Source: Atkinsonella hypoxylon (lineage: Eukaryota > Ascomycota > Sordariomycetes > Hypocreales > Clavicipitaceae). From it: a stretch of DNA of 64,000 nucleotides. The position numbers were made by a program, and so were the translations under genes. Below are positions 44,127 through 57,787 of the stretch, piece by piece (position 1 is the first letter of the stretch; each line of letters opens with the position of its first letter). The stretch lies in the NCBI GenBank assembly GCA_000729835.1, contig JFHB01000136.1:16126-80125 (forward strand), read 5' to 3'. A model generated the notes under the pieces. That model worked only from the letters and a program-made list of their open reading frames with translations, ran no database searches and had not been told where the DNA came from.

Positions 44127-47100
44127 AAGAGTTGTGACCAAGGACGGAAAAGGACGGAGGCGCACCAAATATTATAGCGGGGGATTTATTTTTCATGTTT
44201 TGATTGATGCGGGAATAGGGTGCCTATTGCTGGGTGTATGCTACCATATCGATGACATCTTTGAATTGAATAAGCTATTGCATATGAGTAACATTGTTAT
44301 TGCAGCGGTGTAGAGGAGCCATGTGCAGAATCCTTGAACTTGCCACTTGCTTAAACCCGCCGAGTGATGCCCTCAATGACAGCCTACCCTACGGCATTAC
44401 ATCAAATCTACAGTCCAAAATTTTCCGATACGAACGAGCTAGCACTACAAGGCAGACGAAAGCGTCGTCCAGATACCGGACCAGTCCCGGATTCCCAGAT
44501 TGTACATGTCCTATGCGCAACGCCTACGAAGTACACATATCCAATTCATATTCACGATATGTACGCAGCAAGACATATGGACATACCCAACGTAGCATAT
44601 TCTAGCGCCACGTCGCAAGCACAGTGATTAAGCAATCCTGACGTGCCGTCACGTCCTGAACAAAAACTTTGTCCAAGGATTATGGAAAGCTGGAGCTGGA
44701 GCTGGAGCTGGAGCTGGAGCTGGAGCTGACATGGGACGATGAACCAGGGATGCTCATGTTGGGGTGGATTTGCCATGCGGTTGCTCCCCGCTCGGCGCCC
44801 CCCAGCCCCGTATACCGAGGTGCTGGGATGGGGCAACCGAGGTGGGCATTGGACATGGGCTGAATTTGTTGAAATTCCCACTCCGCGATAGTGGGCTTCG
44901 CGACACAGGGGAAAAAAAAAAATACAACTTTGCAAAACACCTTCTTCCGTTTCGCCGGGTGTACCGTCTTGAAGTCCGGCCCGCAAGCCCCCTCGGCTGC
45001 GAGGACGGAGGGCTCTTTTGTTCGCAATCCAGGTCGATGAGGAGGGCGGGCATGCGAGTTTTTCGGGCTGGGAATATGGGCACCCACGGTGTGGGCGAAT
45101 CGAGGTGACAGATTGCCGGAATGTAAAAATAAAATTCGGATCCAGGGAAAATGCAATAATCGGTAGTGTTGCACTCCGTAGCTGCCCACTGACCGGACTG
45201 GTGAATTTTCTGGGCCCCAGCATTTCTGAAGAGCTTGCTCGTCCATCATTTCGAAATTTTTTTTTTCTTCTCTCTGTCCAAGGGACTGACCGAGACTCCC
45301 TTCGGAATGAATGAAGCCTTTTGACTTTTCCGTACCGATCCGGTGCATCACCCCGAGGCATACACACCCCCCCTCCCTTATTCCCTTGTTCCCTTACTTC
45401 CCCCACCCACCCTGCTTGCGATATCCCGGACTAAAAACCTTATACTGCAAGACTGCCAACCAGCTTGTAGCTCTACTCCGTAGTTTTTTTTTGGAAGTCG
45501 TAGGGTCCGTCTGAATTCATTGAAACTCTCGCGTCGAGCGCAAATTCCCGGCAGCCAACCACGTCACGTCTCATACGAAAGGCACCAGTGACTGCTGGCG
45601 CTAGCGAGACCCTGCGTCGAGTTCTGGCCACCATCTCGTCTGGTTCCATGACAATCCTGTCTGTCTTTCTGCTGTGTGTGTCTCCCTCCCCCCTTTTCAG
45701 ACTTTTCCAGGACACAAAGCACGCTGGGAACATCTCAATCCGGCAGCAAAGGCACTAAAAAAAGACCGAGTGACTACCAGATTAAAATGTCCCCGCCATG
45801 ACAAGCACTTGTCGTCCACGCTTCGTGTCAGATGCTACTACAACTCCGCTCACAACACACCAGACACCACCACGAATGGCTCCGGCCACTGGCTGACACC
45901 AGACACTAGTTGGCTAGCACCACCAGCCCTTGACTTGACTGACAGCTCAGTGGCTGCGGCGGAGACATGCTTATGGGCGTCAACCCCAAGATGTTTTTCC
46001 AACGCTTTCGACAACGGCTGGTCCATTCTAGACTTGAGCCAAAGCAATGAGAGAGCCACGAGACCTGCTGCAAGCGCTGTCGGCCTGACACAAACTTGCC
46101 CCCCAGGCTGCCTTGATGATCCGCTCGGATCTTGTGCTGTCATTCCGTCGTGGTGTCGTGGTGTCGCGGACAGAGGGGATCTGGTAGAACACAAGAAAAG
46201 CAAAGAAAACCAACCGCATGTATGCAATCGAATACGAATGTCCGAAACACATGCCTTGGTTTTTAATGCAGCCGCACAAAAAGACCTTCGCTTTCTGAGC
46301 GCGATGGTTGTGCATACAAGCATCACTTTTAAAACAACTCCAGAACAGAAATTTGGATAAATTGAGGATGCAAAGGCTGAAATCGAATCTATGATCCAAG
46401 GGGAAAAAGCTATTACCCTCCATAGCCAGACGATATGAACGTCTGTCTGAAGAAAGGGAACTGAATAAAATGTTGTCTCATTTTGAAACCCATGTCTCGG
46501 ACAAGCGCCATTTCCATGCAGGTCAGGCTGCAATGCTAGAAACCGCGTGGTTGATGACGAAGCAATATGACACAAGCTGAAAAGCCGCGCATCCAACAGA
46601 GTACAGAGCCTAAGAATTGCGATTGCGAAGAAAAGAAATTGCCGGGTGGAGAAAGACTCCTGCATATGCTGATCCATGCAAGACGAGAAAGGTAAGAAGC
46701 TGATGCAACCAAGACATGAAAGCGGAAGCTATGAATACCTCACAACAAATGCCGGGTTGCAGTCGTGGCGTAATATCTCACAATCTGGTATGAAATAAGC
46801 ATCTGTCAGCGTACCCAGTGGTTTTCACAGCATCTTTGCGGAGCCAAGCTATCGTTGTCCTGGTCCTGGTGGCGTCCGTAGCTCCGGAATCTCGCGTGGC
46901 AGGCTGCACAGATGTGATGGGCAGGCTAGGGGATGAGCCACAGAGCATCCACCACCGGCAGCTCCAAGCCCAGGGCCCTTCACGAGATGATGAATCTTGA
47001 CAACAAGATTCGAAGGGGCAATTCTGTGCCTCCTGACTAGAAGGGGCACCCTGAGGTCTCACAAGGCAGCCTCAACCGGTTTCCCGGGAGGTGGCTGCTT

Positions 47101-48300
47101 TGGCAACAGCCTCTGGCCAAGAACCCCGTCTTACCAACAGAAGCTGGCTGAGCCAATCCGCAGTTTGAAATACCAATTGCCTCCGTAAATAAAATAGTCT
47201 TGGTTGCGCGATATGTTGGTCGGATTTTTCCGAGTACCGTGTGATCAAAGTACCAAGGTACTCCACAGCGTCGGCAACGATTCTGCAAATCATCACCCTC
47301 TTCCTTCCTTTTAATTTAGCGGACACTCTGTGAAAAGGCCGACAAGGCGATCCCTGAGGGTGTCATGATGCGCAGAAAACTGGCTTAAACCAGTTGAAAT
47401 AAACCACTGTTGATCCACATGGGTCGTCTCCCCGTTCAAGAAAAAAAGACACAAGTCAGTATAGCTTCGTACCGTGTACCCCGAGTTGAGTTGCGATACT
47501 CCATATATTCTTGGATGCGGATTTTGGCGGACACTTATCATTCAGTCGGAGCTACCAGGACAGTCAAATCCCAACCTCTACGTCTTCAAAAGCCAAAAGC
47601 CAAAGACGGTGTCTGCATAGTCCCAGGATCTCAGTGCATCCCACACGAGAGTACAGCAATATTGATGCTTTTGCCACTAGATCGATGCGAATCGCTAATT
47701 TTTTCCCCCAGTATCAGATTGATGCACCCGGAAAGGATGTAGTGTCCTGTGTTACTTGAAGACCTGAGCCTGACGGTGCTTGTCATCTTTAATGATGTGA
47801 AGTACACATTTACGGTCGGGCCATAGTGCCACATCATATTGAAGAAGTGCTGCAAGCAGGTGCAGGAAACAAGGCCAAGAGTCACTGCATAAATGCACGC
47901 CGGTGGAGTCAAGCAGTGGAGTCGTGAGAGAGCCAAAGAGCCAAGAGCTGACATGAAGAGCCATGCCGCCATGGGAGTGATGCTGCACCTGCATCTTGGT
48001 CTCTTGCTCGACGTTGCACGGCATGACTGCCACAATCCAGTGCCAAGGAGATGTCGAATGACACGAGCCCAAGGCAGGAGGGCTCGTGTGCTTCGACACC
48101 CGCGTGAGTACTTATACGCGCGCACAGCGCACAAACTGGTCCCGAGAGAACGGCATAGCAGGACGAGTTCGCCATATTCACCGTCAATAGCGGCAGTTAG
48201 AGTGCTGATGCAGACGACCGATTTAGCTAATACATTCTAGTTTCAGAGGAACGGACGGGCATGCAATCCGGGTTTCCATACCGAGTTCCCCTGCTTACTG
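44127..48300. other. Gene desert, first part: no supportable gene
   Basis: It holds a GCTGGA hexanucleotide repeat (44689-44728), a C-rich run at 45364-45416 and TACTCCGTA at 45474-45482. Long frames are present on the minus strand (45361-44552 from an ATG; 46677-45850 from an ATG, 275 codons) but they show low-complexity or no recognisable protein character. They are discussed among the findings. Confidence 0.45.
44689..44728. repeat. Hexanucleotide repeat (GCTGGA), about 6.7 copies
   Basis: An uninterrupted run of GCTGGA units. On the minus strand one frame reads as alternating Leu-Gln, another as polyserine. Confidence 0.9.
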
Positions 48301-51300
48301 TATGACAATCCAGGTGTCCACTCACCGTAGCGTTATCTGCCTGCGCAGTGCAAGTTTGGGGCTACAGGAACAGAGTAACTCTTGGATTTGCAGGCAAGTC
48401 ATGTCCAGTCCAGCCGCGGATCGGTGGCGGAATTTGGTGGCTTCCCCGACTACCTCAGAAGCTGCATCTGTACCGAGCTAGCGAATCGAGGGAAGCTTTC
48501 GAGCTTCTAGCCGCACCATCTGGGGTCACACCGGCTTGGCGGGTTTGATCAGCCTCTGTCTTACCTGCGAGTGGCGTCGGTGCTTGAGGCATGGTAATAT
48601 AACATTGGCTCGCCATGGATACTCTTGTAGTCTTTGAGAGCCGTCTTCGCAGGGCCTTGTGCTCTACTGCACAAAGAAACCTCGTTCTCGCGTCTAAAGA
48701 ATTGCGACGCAGATTTAGAAATGCCAAGCGCACAGCTCCCGCGGCTGGCGAGTGGAGTAATCTCGTTCCCTTGTTGACACTTTAATGTGCTATATCTTCT
48801 CGGTAGTGGAGTCCAGAACAAATATGTCTGGGCTGAAGCTAGATTCCCTGTCGCTGTTTAAAGAGAAAGTGCTGGGTACGCGTCATCACCTCTTTCTTGA
48901 TTGAGACAGTCCGTCCACGACTTGGACCAGACGCTTCTCTACGTTGGTTAATAGTGTGTGCCAAAGGTACATACCATATATATATAGTACACTCTTTGTG
49001 CGTCGGCGATTTCGCGGCAGTACTGTGACTGCCGAGAATAGCTGCACGGTGCGATGGTGATGGTACAGCAAGAAGTCTATTCATTTGAGTACTCGAAGGC
49101 AACAACCAGATGACAAATTAGCCAAACACTTTTACTTCAATTGACGTGCAAACCTCAATGTGATAGCAACTTCCGAATGTTGCCACCAAACGCGCTCTGA
49201 GGTATTGGAAGGTTTTTTTTTTGGGGGGGAGAGAAAGGGGATCTCGTGACCTGGTTGTTGCTTTCAAGCACTCCTCAAATGTAGCAAGAGGTAACAACGG
49301 ATGGATGAGATCAGGCATTTTGAATCTGGTGTACGGAGTACTACATACCTAGAATACTCAAGAGTCGGGGAGACAATGCAAGGCCAATTGCGAGAATGAA
49401 GGCGCATAAGCTCCAAGAACGGTGAGTACGATTCGGGGCACCTGACTATTCAGCAACGACGTCTTTCGTGGAGCCAGCTGACAAGACTGTCGTCGCCAGC
49501 TGTCAAGAGTCAAGATTCGACAAGATTTCGTCATGACTATTGAGAATCGACAGGTGATTTCGACCGCAGATAGAAAAGTGCAAGCGTGGTTGTCTCTATT
49601 CTCTTGATGCAAGCAGTACAATTTCTTATCTGTTTGGTTCCATTACAGAGGTATACAGAATTGTCACCTCGTCCCCTCTCCAGCCGTCGCAAGTATGTAG
49701 TTACTTGACTCCCCAAACTCAACCTTGGAAGGCTTCATTTTCCATCAATTGGAATCTCGCACCAGTCAACACCGGATCTTGCATGGCCTGTATCCCGACT
49801 TGTTGCGCTAGCATTAACCCCCCCACATTCTGGCGAAGGACCATCACGGTTCGATGTTGCAAGTACGAGTGCACATGGTGATTATGCAGAGAGGCAGAAG
49901 TTGTGACCCCTTTTGGTCGGTATTTGGGGTTGTGGCTTGACTAGTCTTGGGCCATAGCACTCTCTAAATCTTTCACTCTCGTTGTCGCGAGTTCCTCCTT
50001 CGCGCAAGGTATCATGTGGGTCGACCTTCCAACCCCCAGTCCACTACTAATGTAGTAGGAGTTCCTGATGCTGCTGACAATTAGCAATGATCGCAGTGTG
50101 TTGCTCGACGTACTCATGAAGCATCTGGCATCCTTGTTAGCTTGGGTGTGTGCTAAGCTACCTTCTAGCTTAGCGGGTGGACGTGGCGGGTGGACGTGGC
50201 GGGTGGGCTCCCGAAGCCTTAACACAAGACAAGGGTCAACAGTAATACCCTAGCCTGCTGAATGCAGAACCATCTGAACTTCACTATTTGCTGATAGCGA
50301 GCGATGTCTCCGCACTTGCATTCGGTGATAGGTTTGCGGTTTCGCCTCCAACTGCTACTTATGTCCGTCCTGTCACTGCAGTTGGCATCAATCTCTCGTG
50401 AACTATTGTCAAGAATCCAGTTGTGGAGGTAGTTACTCGTACAGACTTTGCCATACCACTTGGTTCTGTACAACGCGGACTGACCCGGGTTGTTTCGGTG
50501 GCTAAACAGACCTGGGCCATGTGTACGGAGTACATGCTATCTATCTATCTATCCCCTTAGCGACACCTCTGCCCATCAGCAACCGACCGATCAATAAAGC
50601 AACTGAGTCAACTCCGTATCTCACTGTTGACTGGACAGGTCGAAGGATGGACTAACATTTGGGTTTGCGCCACCATGAGCCGCCCATCTGTCCTAACTCG
50701 TCGTTGTGCATACGACTTGGTCGTATACATGAGATAAAGACGGTCGATTTCATCACCAAAGAGCAGTTAAAGAAATTTGCAAGACCTGGATGTCGAGGTT
50801 GAAACGGCCCCGCAAGAGAGAGTCCAATTTGAGGTCGTCAGTTGTCAATCAATACGGTAACTACCATCGCAGTTGCTCCACATCCAGCGCCCAAGCTAGC
50901 AACTCGCAGTCCTTAATTTGACTGTTTGAGGTTCGGAAAAATCTGTCAATATTCGGAAATAGAAGCTTGATATACACCTGGATATCCTTGAAGAAGCGTG
51001 GGTATCTGACTCTTGTGAGACAAGTGCTATACTTTTCCTGCAGCAGCCAAGTTAGTGTCGAATATCTTGCTACACTCAGACACGTTCTCCTTCGTAACCA
51101 AACATAAAATTGCTGATGCATGCACTGGCAGCTGTCGTTCAGCAAGCTTACCGCTTAGTGTTTACGGGAGAGGCTCAGAGGCGCGTGTTGTCAGATACCA
51201 CACGATGACGGAATATGCCATACTAGATCAGCCACCTTCACTCTTTGATCCTGGAGAGCTTTGGTGGCGGTCTTCTTGGCTGGATGGCGCCCGGGGATCA

Positions 51301-54300
51301 ATCCAGAGGACAGATGAACTACGGGGTGAGACCGGACCACCACGATGGCTGATGCAACTTGTGGCCACATTACCAGTTCTCTGGGCAAAACTTTACAATG
51401 GTCAGGATTGAAATATACTGGGCTAGGCTGCTACTAAAAAACATCAACACGACCTCGACTAGATGGTATAGTCCGAACATTTCACATACTTTCTTTGAGA
51501 GAACAAAGTTTGTTCTATTCTCATACCATTTTCTGGGGATACAAACTTGGCCGCAGATTTTGCCCCTATTGATTGGTATTGGATGGTCTGAATTTCCGCC
51601 AGAAGGTTGTACAGGATGCCCTGATAAGGACGAATGCTTATCTCCTTGCAAAGTTGGGGCCAGGGCTACTGGTGCTGGTCTAGTCTGCATAGTTGCGCTG
51701 GTCTCTCATCTGACTTGTAGCACAATTTCCGATTACAAACTTGCACTGCCGTACCTTGAATAGTCACTCCATCTGGGGGGAAGCTCAACGGCCCCAGCGA
51801 ACTTTTGCCTCTCACCTGGAATGATGGGCCCGACAATTCCTGAAGAAAGATCCGGCGAAGAGACTTGACATTCGTTTTGTGCACGAGGTCGATGGGTTTC
51901 GACTATGAGCCCACCCCCCTGCAACAAGGGTTAACAAAGCTGATGTCGACGACACGGGGGTCGTCGGCACGAATCTTGACAATTCTCATTCGTCCGAGAT
52001 CCAAACGCAGACTTGCGCTCCGTCAATAATTGGTAATTGAAATGGCAGAAATGGCATAGGAGAAGTGTGCCGGTGGGAATAAAATCGTGTCCCCCATTGG
52101 TCGCAATAAATAATGCTATGCAGACCGATGTTGACAGTTTCTCGACGCACACTTGACAGCCACACAGAGATCAGAAGTCATATTGGCCTATCCGTACATG
52201 CGGGCGGACTTGCACACCTCCTATCAAGATGGCCTACTGACGGAATATTGCACTGGTCTCGTCGCTAACTAACTATCCCCTCCCTGCAAATAGCAAACCT
52301 CTTCTACGAGGGGCAGGCCGCGTGGTTGTTGCGTGGGGACGCGACTTGGAAGCATTCGATAGATTCGCGGACGAGGGTGTTGGTACGAAAACTAGCAAAA
52401 CGCGCTATAGTAGAATGAGTCAGCTTCCAGCGTCAAGGTCCAGACGATACTATTGTTGCTTCTCCACCCATCATCAAAACCCTATTGTTTTCTTGACATT
52501 CAGAGCGTTAGTTCGATTTGGTGCGCAACTAGGTGACCGGACGACATGGATGTGATGCTCGAGGTGGATTCATCATGAAAGTGTGTGTGGGGGGGGATCT
52601 ACACCAACAAATAAATCTATGAACATTGGACATTAAACATCAAGCATCGACAGGGTGAAGTGCAGCCAAGTAAGTGGGAAGGATGACCGAGTTGCTTCAC
52701 AAGCATAACAATTTATACTTGCACTGCATTCAGTATCATCATACGGCTAGGACTGGACGTGCATACCGTTCCCAAGGTAGCAAGTACAGCAATCGGATTC
52801 AATACCCACCAGACACGGAGCCCCCATTAGCCAATCCCTGGGGCCACTGCTGATATTCCTTTGGCGCGGGAGATATACTAGGATGGAATTGTCCGATGTA
52901 TGGCGCACGTGTCTCATACCCAAAGAGCTAGGCGGTGTATGGCATTTGAGGCAGGCGTCTGTGACATGCAAGAGATGAGAGGTGACTCCAGTGCATAGCC
53001 GCCCTCTCGCAAGTTCGCAACAGGTCTAGTCGGTTTTATTCCTTCACCGGATTTTTTGTGTAACGACATTGTTCGTTTAGGATCATCGGTTGTCAAATGG
53101 CGCTTAAACAAGAACACAAGATCTTTCTTCAACAACAATGATAAGCCAGATCAGTGTACCTCCTGGCTTAGTCAAAAGTTGGCACAATTGTGGACTGTTG
53201 CTGGCTCTCGCTATTGTATGGTTATCTACCTGCGCAGTGCAACTACCGCGACAGAAGAAAGTTGGCTCAAGAATATGCCTCTTCCAGAGTCCAAGCAGTC
53301 GCAGTCGCAGCCGCAGAGCAACAGTTAAAATGCACACTGAAGAGCACACTGAAGAGCACACTTACCTGGCGGCATCAAGTTTCTTCGCTGGAGAAACCGT
53401 ATAATACGATTTACTTGGATGTTTGAAGTGGAATTTTCAAATATGACCATGACCAGCTGTCTCATCGCTGCCTTTCTGACAACAGGAAGCAAAGGTCTAT
53501 TACTCGTCTCGAATCGTCGGCGTATTTTATAACCTTTTTGCTGTCGATTAAAAGGAGTGTGCATAACGAAGGCTTTTCACCGAATGCTTAGTAGTCGTCC
53601 CGCCCATTATGCAACGGTCGGTAACTTGAGTATTGAGCTTCTGTGGTATCTCTCATGGTACTCTGGTTGAACAACGCACGCCCCTGGGCTCTGTGAGTGT
53701 GATGAATCGATCGCCGGGGTCGGCACCGACTGATTCTCCTCCCACAAGAGTATCGCCCTACAGCACTCCGGACAGGACACACTTGGGGTGTACAGGCGCT
53801 AGCTCTTGCTGCGTTGAGTGAGAAGCTCCAACTGTACCCGAGCGCGAAACAGGCGACTACCAATTATAATAAATTTCAATGTTGTTCAGCACGAGTGAGA
53901 ATACTGAGCAAGAGAGACACGCTTTATGCAACATAACGTGACTACCCGGACAACAATTTCAGCTGGCCACTTGGACCCCTTTGAGATGTGTGTGCATAAG
54001 CATAGAGAGAGAATTGGCCCAAGACAAAGCAAGTTGAGCAGGCAAGGATTTATGCCAAAAACCCTGGCTCGTGCGTTATGTTCAGCCAGGCAAACACCGT
54101 TTTCCATGACACTGGACTAGGAAACAATTTGTGTCTTCCTTATTTGAGGATAACACGTCAGCCGTATAATCCTCAGTATTGTCTATGGACAAGAGAGGAT
54201 GCAAAGTGATGCGTGCCTGGTATGCAGGAAGCTAAGCTCAGCATTCCTTATGCTAGCCACGAATCGTATGGCTCCTGGGGGGTATAGCGCCCTTGGATAC

Positions 54301-54850
54301 ATCTTGACCTGGTGCTGTATGTGTCCTTTGGGTGAGATGAAGTTGCCCTGGGGGTTCCTTTCGAGAAAGCGAGGGCGATACTATTCGGACGACTTTCCTC
54401 CCTCTCGGCCGAACATCTTTGGTTACCTAATGTATGGCGACAATCCTTCCGATCTTTGACTTGCTGCATCGAACCCTGCTACCGCTGAGGTGATGCAGAG
54501 TTATTTATTCATAAGCACCGCTTCGACCATCTCGGGCTCGCAAGCCGCATCGGCCGCCGTGTCCAGATACAAGTCAACTAGTCCAGTCAGGTTCTGTACC
54601 GAATGTGATCCCAGCCTACGCAGATGCAAAGACCTAGATGCGCCCATTGCATGCCGACGGTGGCCAGCACACCGCTAAGGGAGGAATAGTAATCTATACA
54701 ATACACTGGAGGATGCGGTACAAATATAATACACACAAGACTAAAGCACATCTGTAGTAGGACAGCTGTAAACATTGAGTACTGTGCAGGACTTACAGGA
54801 CTTACAGGGCTGCATAGTACGGAGGGAGTATCTGCCTGGGTACCTGTAGG
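48301..54850. other. Gene desert, middle part: no supportable gene
   Basis: About 6.5 kb with only short or doubtful frames (the longest ATG-starting plus-strand one, within 51359-51763, has no recognisable features). TACGGAGTA occurs at 49332-49340 and 50524-50532. There are small tandem repeats, for example CTATCTAT at about 50538-50552 and CACTGAAGAG at 53335-53358. Nothing resembles a structural RNA or a transposase. Confidence 0.45.
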
Positions 54851-57787
54851 TAGCTGCAAAGTAAGTACCTACCTCCTATGTAGGCAGGCACGACACACTC
54901 TTTCATCTCTCTCACACGATGGCTTCTCGGGGTCCACTCATATGCCAGTCTCGCAAGTTCGTTGCCTCGAGGTCTTTCCTCCACACACCCCACTCTCCCA
55001 CCCTTTGCACCCCACCTGATGGCACGCCCCGGCTTGTCCGTCATGGCTGGGTCTTGTCTGTTCTGTTCAGCCCTTCCGAGCTAGTCGCAGTAGTCTCCTT
55101 AGTGGTTTGGTTACTTGACGAAGATGGACCTGGGATCCTGTAGCTATACATACGCATCCCGTCGGAGCCCATGTCCCCAAAACGACGCTAAGACGCAATA
55201 GTCACACCCCCCTTCTCCCCCGAGCCTCCTGGCCTGGGACGTAGTTAGTCAACTAGTCCCATTCCCCAGCCCTGGTCCTGGTCCCAATCCACTTGCCCTA
55301 CCTTGTCTGCTTGCGCTTGCCTGTTGCTTGCCCGTCTGCTTGCTTTGCCTGCCTGCCTGCCAGTCTGTCAGTCTGTCAGTGTCAGTCTCAAGCACGCCAA
55401 GTCACTTTGCTCAGTCCGCTCCCAGAGGGTTATTGCGGTTACGGTTGTGTCTAGTGTGTCACAGCTTCCAGGTGGCAGGGGCCGGGCTGGCGCAAAGAAG
55501 ACAACCAGTCAGTGAGAGCGGCAAGAGGCAACCTAGGGTGATTGAGTTACGGGGTACGGTGTACGGAAGTACATCCATCCCATGGGATATGTGGACTCGG
55601 AACCTGGCAACTTCAGCTGCTGAGAGGGTGAGCATACAGATATATACATTGTGTGCGACGCCCAGAGGCACGTAGAGTTTTCCTCTCTTCGATCCTTCAC
55701 CTCTTCCGGCTGCTCGTTCCTCCCTTCGTATTTCTTTCTTTCTTTCTTTTTTTTTTTGGATCCCTTCAAAAGCAGCAGGGCCAGCACATTTGCGAACACG
55801 ACAAAGTCCAGCAAGCAACCGGAACTTCAAGCTACAGGTGCCCGAAGCTGATCCAAACCTTAAAAAACAACATACAACACTAAGCTTTGTCGAAGGGGCA
55901 CTCAAGACACGAGACACCCGCTTGCTAACGCTCCTGTGTCCCTCAGATACCAGTCAAGGTCGACATATCTAGGTTTACTTTGCGAAAGCCGGAGCAAAAG
56001 CAGCATCAATCGCCCTTTCAATCGCCGTGCCTTTTTTTTTAGCGCGCAACAGTCCAAGGTTTGGTGTAGTGTAGTAACTGCACCTGACTGACCTGTTCAT
56101 TGTTGAGCTTGCTGATTTGGCAAGAAAGACTAAAGTCGAATCACGGGAGCAAGCAGCGACGGCAGGGTTTTGCTCAATTCAGACAAAAACGCCTGTTTGT
56201 TTTGAATAAATTTTTTCTTTGGGCGGAGTTATCCATACGGCAGAGACATTTACGTAGTGAGGACATTGTCAGGTTCCTGGACGAGAGTTGCCTGCAACTG
56301 GACTTTGGACGCTGCTTCTTCTTGGATACACCCCCACAGGTGGATTTGAACTTCTTTTTTGAGTTTCGACGTCAATCACTTGCACGACCTTTCGCGGACT
56401 GACTGCTCTGGACTGCTCTCACCAGCATACCAATTTCCATTAGCTCTTGTGGTGGCTCTCTAGGACGAGCGACAGCAGGAGGACATTGTTGTTGTGTGTG
56501 TGAGAAAGGAGAGTAAGTTAGGAGTTAGAAAGAGACAGGATTCGCCTGGCGGTTGTGTTGTCTGTGGCCACATTATTGAGTCCGCATACCACAGATCTGC
56601 TCCCACGCATCGCATCGCATCGCATCACATCTCATCTCATCTCATCGCAGCGCACTGCCTTGCCTTGCCTTGCCAGATCGCCAGTGTGCCCAGAGACCAC
56701 AGGACCACAGACCAGAGGACCAGAGAGACGTGCGTCCCACTTTGATCGAGCTAGGGACCAGGATCCGCCAGTCAGCCCCTCCCCAACACAGTCGATTGCG
56801 CTCCGCCATCAAGTCCGTCGCCGTTCCCGGACAGCCGCTCACTTGTCCCAATTTGTGTGCAAGGGCAGGTGCAAGTGAAGTGATCAAACACCAGAGAGGC
56901 CTCATTTAGCAGGAGCGACCTCTTGCTCTGCTTGCACCCAGGTTCGGGATCCGTTCGGCTCATTCGTATTAGATTTGCTCTGGTCGCTTTTCTCCGCGTC
57001 AGTCTTGTTCCGGACCTTGAAGAGTGAACCCAGCTCAACCCACTCCTCCGTCATTGACCAGCGCCGCGAACGGTTTACCTACAAACCACCTATTGTCTTC
57101 CTCTCGATCCGTCCTGCCTCGTGCGTACCTAATCTAACCATATTCGCCCTCTGTGAAAATCTGTCTCCTGGTTGTTACCGTACAGACGAGGTGCGGTACT
57201 GGTACATACGAAAGGGACACGGACCACTCTCATACAGGCTGTCAGTCAGCAATATCTCCGCCTTAAGTTAAAGTTCTGCGATACGCGCCAAACTAGAGCC
57301 ACTTCCGACGCTCTTGCCATACTAACTTAGGCTCGCTGATCTTTTTATGTGTCGCTAGTAGCAATCATTAAAAAAACAGCACAGCCCTTTCTTACCGCAA
57401 GCTTACGAATCTGTCGGCCATCTCATACACACCCCCAGTGTCTGTATTCTTTTCTGGGGCACCATCCCACCTTGACGTGCTGGCCCACCAGAAGCATAAC
57501 ACTTGACGCAGTTTACTTTCTAAGCATCTCGTCTCTCATCAAGAAATTCTTATAAGATCGTTTTATTTTCTTTGTTTTTCTTTACCCCGTCGTTTTCTAG
57601 TTATCCTTTACGAATATTTCGGCTCTTCATTAGTACCAAACAACGCTTCCGGTGCCGTTTCTCACTTCTCATTGTACTGACACTCTTCGACGACGAGAGG
57701 CGACGAAGACGGAATTTCCCTCGTGATAGCTTTGATTCTCACCCCAACCAAGCCGGTGGTCAAGACGACGTACCACAAATATTTCGC
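54851..57787 (+). promoter_or_regulatory. Inferred long regulatory/5' leader region of the C2H2 gene
   Basis: About 2.9 kb upstream of the ATG at 57788, rich in short tandem runs (TGCC at about 55346-55362, TCTGTCAG at 55365-55385, GCATC/TCATC at 56607-56648, CTTGC at 56660-56676) and pyrimidine runs (57535-57600). A GTAAGT at 56513 and an ACTAAC near 57322 followed by a CTAG acceptor near 57358 could mark a 5'-leader intron, which is speculative. No protein frame is supported. Confidence 0.35.

Noticed and set aside
45674..46360. 228-codon plus-strand frame
   Set aside because: It begins with GTG, has no early ATG and shows no recognisable domain; it lies antisense to a longer ATG frame.
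54450..54490. Possible tRNA T-arm (GGTTCGATGC on the minus strand)
   Set aside because: No acceptor, D or anticodon stem could be fitted around it.
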